NCBI GenBank assembly: GCA_032622095.1
Contig: CP136066.1
Location: forward strand, 46,162,911 to 46,226,910
Length of the DNA: 64,000 nucleotides
Origin: Siphonodentalium dalli
Lineage: Eukaryota; Mollusca; Scaphopoda; Gadilida; Siphonodentaliidae
Reading direction: 5' to 3'
How positions within the stretch are numbered: position 1 is the first letter of the stretch; the number at the start of each line of letters is the position of its first letter. Shown piece after piece: positions 59,115 through 64,000 of the stretch. Below the pieces are notes generated by a model, which was not told the DNA's origin, did not search any database, and saw nothing but the letters and a program-made list of their open reading frames with translations. The position numbers and the translations under genes were made by a program.

Positions 59115-61259
59115 CTGAAAAAATCAGCCAAAGATAAATATTTAGCAAGCCTCGATGAAAACTTGAAAGTAAATGAGCCAAAACAATTCTGGCATGTCAC
59201 TAAACAATGACTTAAAAATTTCTCCAATGACGAGAAAATTCCCCTACTAAACTTCAACAACAGAATTTTTGAGGACGATTATCAGAAATCACAGGTCTTA
59301 AATTCAATTATCACGAGAAATAGTACACTAGAAAATGAAAAATCGACATTACCTAAATTTGCAGAAAGAACAACCGAAAAAATAGAAGAGATTAAAACTA
59401 CTGAGGAGGACATATCAAACCTTTTGAAAAATATACACACAAATAAAGCCACGGGCCCCGATGGTATAAGTAACAAAATGTTAAGGGAAACACATGGCTC
59501 AGTTTGTAAACCACTTAAACTAATTTTCAATCTATCTTTAAAGAGCTGTTGTTTCCCTACAGCTTGGAAGAAAGCCGATGTGATGCCCCTCTTCAAAAAA
59601 GGTGATAAGCAGGACCCTTTAAATTATCGTCCGATATCTCTTATAAGTTGTGTCGGCAAGGTACTAGAGATATTAGTTTTTAATGAAATTCTAAGCCATT
59701 TGAAATCCCACAACCTTTTATATAAGCATCAATTTGGATTTATACCTGGTCATAGTACCGAATTTCAATTAATTTAAATCAATCATAATATCCACAGTGC
59801 AATCGACGAGGGCCAAACGAGTTGTGCAGTCTTTTTCGACATTTCTAAAGCGTTTGACAATGTCTGGCACCGAGGTCTTATTTTAAAATTAGAGAAATAT
59901 TGTTTGAAAGGTAATATTCTGAAATGGTTGATAAACTATCTACAAAATAGATAGCAAAGAGTTAGAGTCAACTCAAGCTTTTCGCAGTACTCCTCAATAT
60001 CAACCGGTGAGCCCCAGGGATATGTAGTCGGGCCTCTGATGTTTTTAATTTACATTAATGACATTGCCGATGAAATTAAATCTAGCACAAGACTTTATGC
60101 TGACGACACATGTTTAATCAACAGTGATAGTGATACTTATAACCTTCAATCGACAGTCAATAGTGACATGAACAAAATCAGATATTGGGCTGAAAATTGG
60201 TGTGTCCAATTTAATAGTAGTAAATCGAATCTAATGTTATTTTCCAAGCCAAGTGTAGTTAAACCTACAATCATTTTCGATGGAGTAACCCTAGAATACT
60301 CAAATAGCCACAAACACCGAGGATTGGATACTGATGACAACCTAACTTGAAATAGACACATTGGTAATATATGCACTAAGGCGTGCGCACACCTGTCACA
60401 ATTGCGTAAACTAAGAACAATGCTAAATCGCGATACACTTCAAACTCTCTATTTATCTCATGTTCGATCCCTTATGGAATACATTAGTAACGTTTGGTCA
60501 GGTGCACCTGATTACTTACTAAAAGTTCTAGAAGATGTTCAATATGAGGCGGCTATAATAGTCACCGGTTGCACCAGGTCAGTTTCAAATATTAGACTTC
60601 TGACCGAACTAGGCTGGGAGACGTTAGAATCTCGAAGATATTACAAACAGATTTTAACATTCCACAATAATAAACAAAAAACACCTAACTATCTGACAGA
60701 ACTTATACCACCCAAATTCAGTGCCCGAAATGACCATGATACCAGAAATGCATCAAATTTTATCCCTATGAAATGCAACTACAAAAGAAAAGAGTCCACC
60801 TTCATGCCCAAGTGTATAAATTACTGGAATAAACGCGATAAAAAAATAAGAAATCTGAATTATGAATGTTTCCGACAATCACTAATTCCCAATCCGGTTA
60901 AACCCCCCAAGTATTTTTCTACATGGAAACGATCATTAAATATCTTACAATGTCGACTCAGGTGCGAATGTAGTGAACTCCAATCAGATAAATACTTCAA
61001 TTATATTGCGATGTCCAAAGCCTGTAGATGCGGCGATGGTGAAGAAAACGCATTTCATTATTTTTTCCAATGTCAATTGCATATTGTTCCAAGAGTAGAC
61101 CTGCTGAACAAGCTACTACGATTCAATATTTATTCAGTAAAAACATTACTATTTGGAGATCCAAGCTTATCAAATTCCAATAATGAAGACATTTTCAAGG
61201 CTGTCCAAATCTTTATAAGAGACACATCCCAGGATGAGAACATACCAATTTCAACGTAA
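59115..61259 (+). pseudogene. LINE ORF2 (CR1/Jockey group), reverse transcriptase half
   Basis: A single plus-strand frame runs from CTGAAAAAATCAGCC at 59,115 to a stop at 61,259, with only four in-frame stops (59,208, 59,775, 59,952, 60,348) and no frameshift. Blocks in order: NKATGPDGISNKMLRE, AWKKADVMPLFKKGDK, NYRPISLISCVGK, HQFGFIPGHST, FFDISKAFDNVWH, STGEPQGYVVGPLMFLIYIND, YADDT (60,096-60,110), LYLSHVRSLMEYISNVW and a finger CRCGDGEENAFHYFFQC. The endonuclease half is not upstream; it is on the minus strand at 61,787-62,872. The 3' end lies within about 150 bp of the stop. Confidence 0.93.
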
Positions 61260-61659
61260 ATGACTACAATTGAAAAAAACAATCAAACAAAAATAATACT
61301 TCTGAGTATAGGACAACAGTCATAAACTCCCTATTGGAACATACTCACTGTCCTGCCACCTTACCATTGTTAAGGACAGATGAGCACAGTACACATTAAA
61401 GCAACATATACTTTTGAACTATATGAATTCGAAGTTGGGAGAGACTAGCAACAATCAACCTTTACCATACAACGTTAATACCATATATAATTGTTCAATG
61501 TCATGTTAATTTTTTTTTATTTCACTTGAGTGTATGGTGATCGGGAGAGAAGTAGCATATAAGTGGCCTGCACTTGTTCTTCAATCCCGTTGCCGACTGT
61601 ATGTATTTATATGCATGTATGGCGAACATATATGTTTAAACCAATGTTGATGTTCCGCC
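61260..61659 (+). other. LINE 3' untranslated region and flank
   Basis: An A-rich start (GAAAAAAACAATCAAACAAA) follows the LINE stop. I cannot place the exact 3' end. The rest shows no feature. Confidence 0.5.
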
Positions 61660-61786
61660 CTAGACTCCACAACCATCTACGGCCGCGGTACTCTCATCGG
61701 GGACGGCCTCGGACAATCGCCATTTCGACCAGTCACATGATCTCCTGTCATGTGATCTATATCCGGAAGCGATCGCATATCGGCAA
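61660..61786 (+). repeat. repeat X, left half
   Basis: Matches 56,326-56,410: GGGGACGGCCTCGGACAATC, TCATGTGATCTATATCCGGA, AGCGATCGCATATCGGCA. It carries an extra ~45 bp relative to the intact copy. It ends where the minus-strand LINE endonuclease frame begins. Confidence 0.85.
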
Positions 61787-62872
61787 ATTATTTGTTCTAT
61801 TGCGGATTGCTTTATATTTATCCCAGGCACTAGGATGATTTGTGCGCAGCGCTTTCTTTCTGAGGCGGTCGCGTTTCCGAATATGTTTTCTTATTAAACT
61901 GTCAAACCATGGTTTGTCATTCTCACGTATAGTAACTGATTTGAAAGGGATATATTTACGAGCAATTGTCAGGAAAGTATGAGTAAAAACGTCTACAATC
62001 TGATTTATATCGGAGTGACCTGTGCTCATAAGAATGTCTGACCAATTGATTGCATTAATTTCGAAGTTCATGGCAACAAAGTCTGCTCTAGCATAATTCC
62101 ACACATTCCGTTGATATGACTTTTTCTTAGGATTTGGAAATGAAATTTCTACAGATGCTGCTTTATGGTCTGATAAACCTAGATCAACAGTGTACGGGTT
62201 TAGGTAAACTAGACTATCACTTAATAAAATCGGATCTAATAGCGTTGCTGAGTTCACACCTATTCGAGTTGGTTCTTTAATTACGTTTTCAAGGGTCCAT
62301 TTGTTCATGATTTTTTGAAGCTCACCATCACGAATTAATAAATTGCAATTTAGATCTCCAACCATGACTAATGACATATTATATGCTAGGGCCTTGGCAA
62401 TGGAGATGTCAAGATTCGTCAAGTAAGAGTCTAAGCATTCACGATCAGATCTGTAAGTTATGCAGAAAAGAAATGTTTGCCTGGTTCCAATTTCAAACCA
62501 CAAAATTTCGTCGTCAAAACCATATTCAGGTAAATATTTATACACAAGTCTGGATGAAAAATACACAGCCAGACCTCCTCCGCGATCGTTTCTGTCAAGT
62601 CTGAATGGAGCTTGAAAATTGGAAAATAATATGGAGTCGTTATGCACATTTTTATTTAGGTGCGTCTCGGTAAAGCATACGATATCGTAATCTTCGATAT
62701 GCTCAGCAAGCTTTGATATTTTGTTTCTGAGAGTACGAATATTATAGTGAAATATAGAAATAGTTTCTGTTTCTATCGGCCCTGGCTGAACTTCCACGTC
62801 ATTAGCTATACTAATCAGTAAACTGAACAAAAATATGAAAGTGCCTATGTTTCTGCGCGGTGTAAGATTCAT
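61787..62872 (-). pseudogene. LINE ORF2, AP endonuclease half (inverted relative to RT)
   Basis: The minus-strand frame starts at an ATG (62,872). A hydrophobic N-terminus (GTFIFLFSLLISIAND) leads into DVEVQPGP, a 2A-like motif with Gln in place of Asn. Then come the APE blocks FHYNIRTLRNKISKLAEHI, IVCFTETHLN, ERGGG-type NDRGGGLAVYF, VMVGDLNCN and LSDHKAASVEI, and a connector DKYKAIRNRTNN near 61,790. The frame continues ~9 residues into repeat X, which is not LINE sequence. It is open throughout, with no stops in the endonuclease. It is the natural N-terminal partner of the RT at 59,115. Confidence 0.92.
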
Positions 62873-64000
62873 TATATGAGGTGATGACTTGTTTTTTTAC
62901 TTTGCCTTGCGCCTTCTGAGATTAAAGTATCCGACTACGACCCTGTATTGAACAATATCAATATTCATGGATATGGAAAACCCAGAGAGGGAGGGTAAAT
63001 AGGGTCATCATCGGATACAATCAGATAATAAAGCACAATCAGTTTCAGCAAACGATCACTTAAGCTTGAAGTAACGAAGAGACTAGCAACAAATTCAGAT
63101 GTACAAAACAAGAAAAGCATATATACACATATAGCAAAAATAACCAACATTGATAACAGTATTTTTATTGCTGATTGCCAACAAATGATAAATAATACTT
63201 CTCCATAATACGAAAAATATAATAGTGTGGCTTAAAAACACCATATTGGTGTCGTTTCGGCCAGTGATGGAGGGGAGGGTCACTAACATTGATAATAATG
63301 TTTTAGTCGCCGATTTCCACAAAAAGTTATATATAGTCATCTCCATGATACGAGGAATCTAATAACAATAAACCAATGTGGCCCTGTTGGAGTCAGTGAT
63401 GGGGAAGGTACACAACAAGTGCATGCAAAAAATTGTGACGCCGATTTTCATCTATACCTGGAATGTAATGGTGTGGGATTAAAGTTGACGTCGTATCAGC
63501 CAGGTGTTAGGGGAGGAGAACACCAGAATGCCGGGTTGAAACACTTTTTACCGCCAATTAATACCACAATTAGATATATATGTAGGCATCCCAATTAGTC
63601 TAATGGGCGCGGTTCATAGTTTGCAGATCGGCGACAGAGCCAGGTAACAACGATCTACGCTCAAAATATCAACATTCTTTTTTCTATATTTTCCAAAGAT
63701 ATCATCAAATCAATATATTGGATTAATGAGCTTTCCCAATAACAACCCCGTGTACGTGGTTTCGCCAAACCGGAAGATGTCGCCAAAACCAGACTGAATG
63801 GCAAAGTCATGTTCACCTATATGATATGGGAATATGTTTGTTTATCATCGTAAAACAGACAACGAACACCGTATGTGTACGCCAACACAAAGCAGGAGTA
63901 TTTACCCACACGCTGTCAGTCAGTTCTACCAGATGAAACCATTTAATATTTTTTTCCGATTTTTATCAATAGTGCTTTGCTTTTGCTCACTCAAAGTTTC
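62873..64000. other. intergenic DNA with repeat copy 2
   Basis: Short 5' flank of the LINE, then the second copy of the 55,680 repeat at ~63,250-63,365, followed by a further degenerate unit (CAATGTGGCCCTGTTGGAGT.. near 63,375, TATCAGCCAGGTGTTAGGGG near 63,500). No gene is recognised to the end of the window. Confidence 0.5.

Noticed and set aside
58956-62872. Twin-priming as the cause of the split LINE
   Set aside because: Twin-priming puts the inverted 5' part before the sense 3' part. Here the inverted endonuclease lies after the RT, and repeat X is split in step, which favours a genomic inversion.
1-64000. CRISPR arrays, bacterial operons, rRNA genes, canonical tRNA genes
   Set aside because: None seen. 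The tandem arrays lack the regular short-repeat/unique-spacer layout of CRISPR, and the overall composition is eukaryotic.

Overview
The window reads as nuclear DNA of an animal. It is visibly AT-rich, has almost no long open frames, and is packed with transposable-element debris, foldback palindromes and several kinds of tandem repeat. The combination of CR1/Jockey-type LINEs whose C-termini carry a CX2C..HX(4-6)C finger, a 2A-like motif at the LINE N-terminus, a P/THAP9-type transposase remnant and a tRNA-like SINE head suggests a marine invertebrate, perhaps a mollusc or another lophotrochozoan. That placement is inference. I find no rRNA gene, canonical tRNA, CRISPR array or bacterial-style operon, and no host gene I can name.

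Layout. 0-12 kb: a degenerate tandem repeat, a 416-bp foldback MITE with TA duplication, a GA/TC hairpin microsatellite, a broken Jockey-like LINE on the minus strand (1.9-3.7 kb), a CR1-like LINE 3' fragment on the minus strand (7.0-8.5 kb), and two copies of a ~1.1 kb dispersed element (5.9-7.0 and 8.7-10.4 kb), the second split by a nested foldback insertion. 12-25 kb: a plus-strand LINE tail flanked by ~110-bp direct repeats, a 119-120 bp tandem array, a minus-strand LINE tail ending at a palindrome (21.6-22.4 kb), two abutting unidentified small frames (22.6-23.0 kb), and degenerate tandem arrays. 24.5-34.0 kb: bounded by ~290-bp inverted repeats. It holds a head-to-head inverted pair of an unidentified small gene around a 30-bp minisatellite, then a minus-strand Ty3/Gypsy element (protease, RT, RNase H; integrase gone).

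34-43 kb: a 680-bp tandem array, each unit with a TATA-like box upstream of a short frame, plus one inverted unit. Then a dimeric (~330 bp) satellite, inverted at one point and interrupted by two foldback insertions. 43-51 kb: a near-identical 736-bp tandem duplication cutting through a P/THAP9-type transposase C-terminus, a SINE-like tRNA head, and a 3.2 kb element with terminal inverted repeats, GACNACCCGCCC subterminal repeats and a broken coiled-coil gene. 51-64 kb: minisatellites, a ~165-bp tandem array, and a large LINE split into a plus-strand RT half and a minus-strand endonuclease half. A single inversion of about 2.7 kb explains both that split and the split of a neighbouring dispersed repeat.

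Nothing here works as a pathway. The window is best read as layered insertions, duplications and inversions. The most interesting leads are the inverted gene pair at 25.4-27.2 kb, the 680-bp promoter-bearing repeat, the 47.3-50.6 kb element and the LINE inversion. Similarity statements come from reading the sequence by eye. No database search was run.
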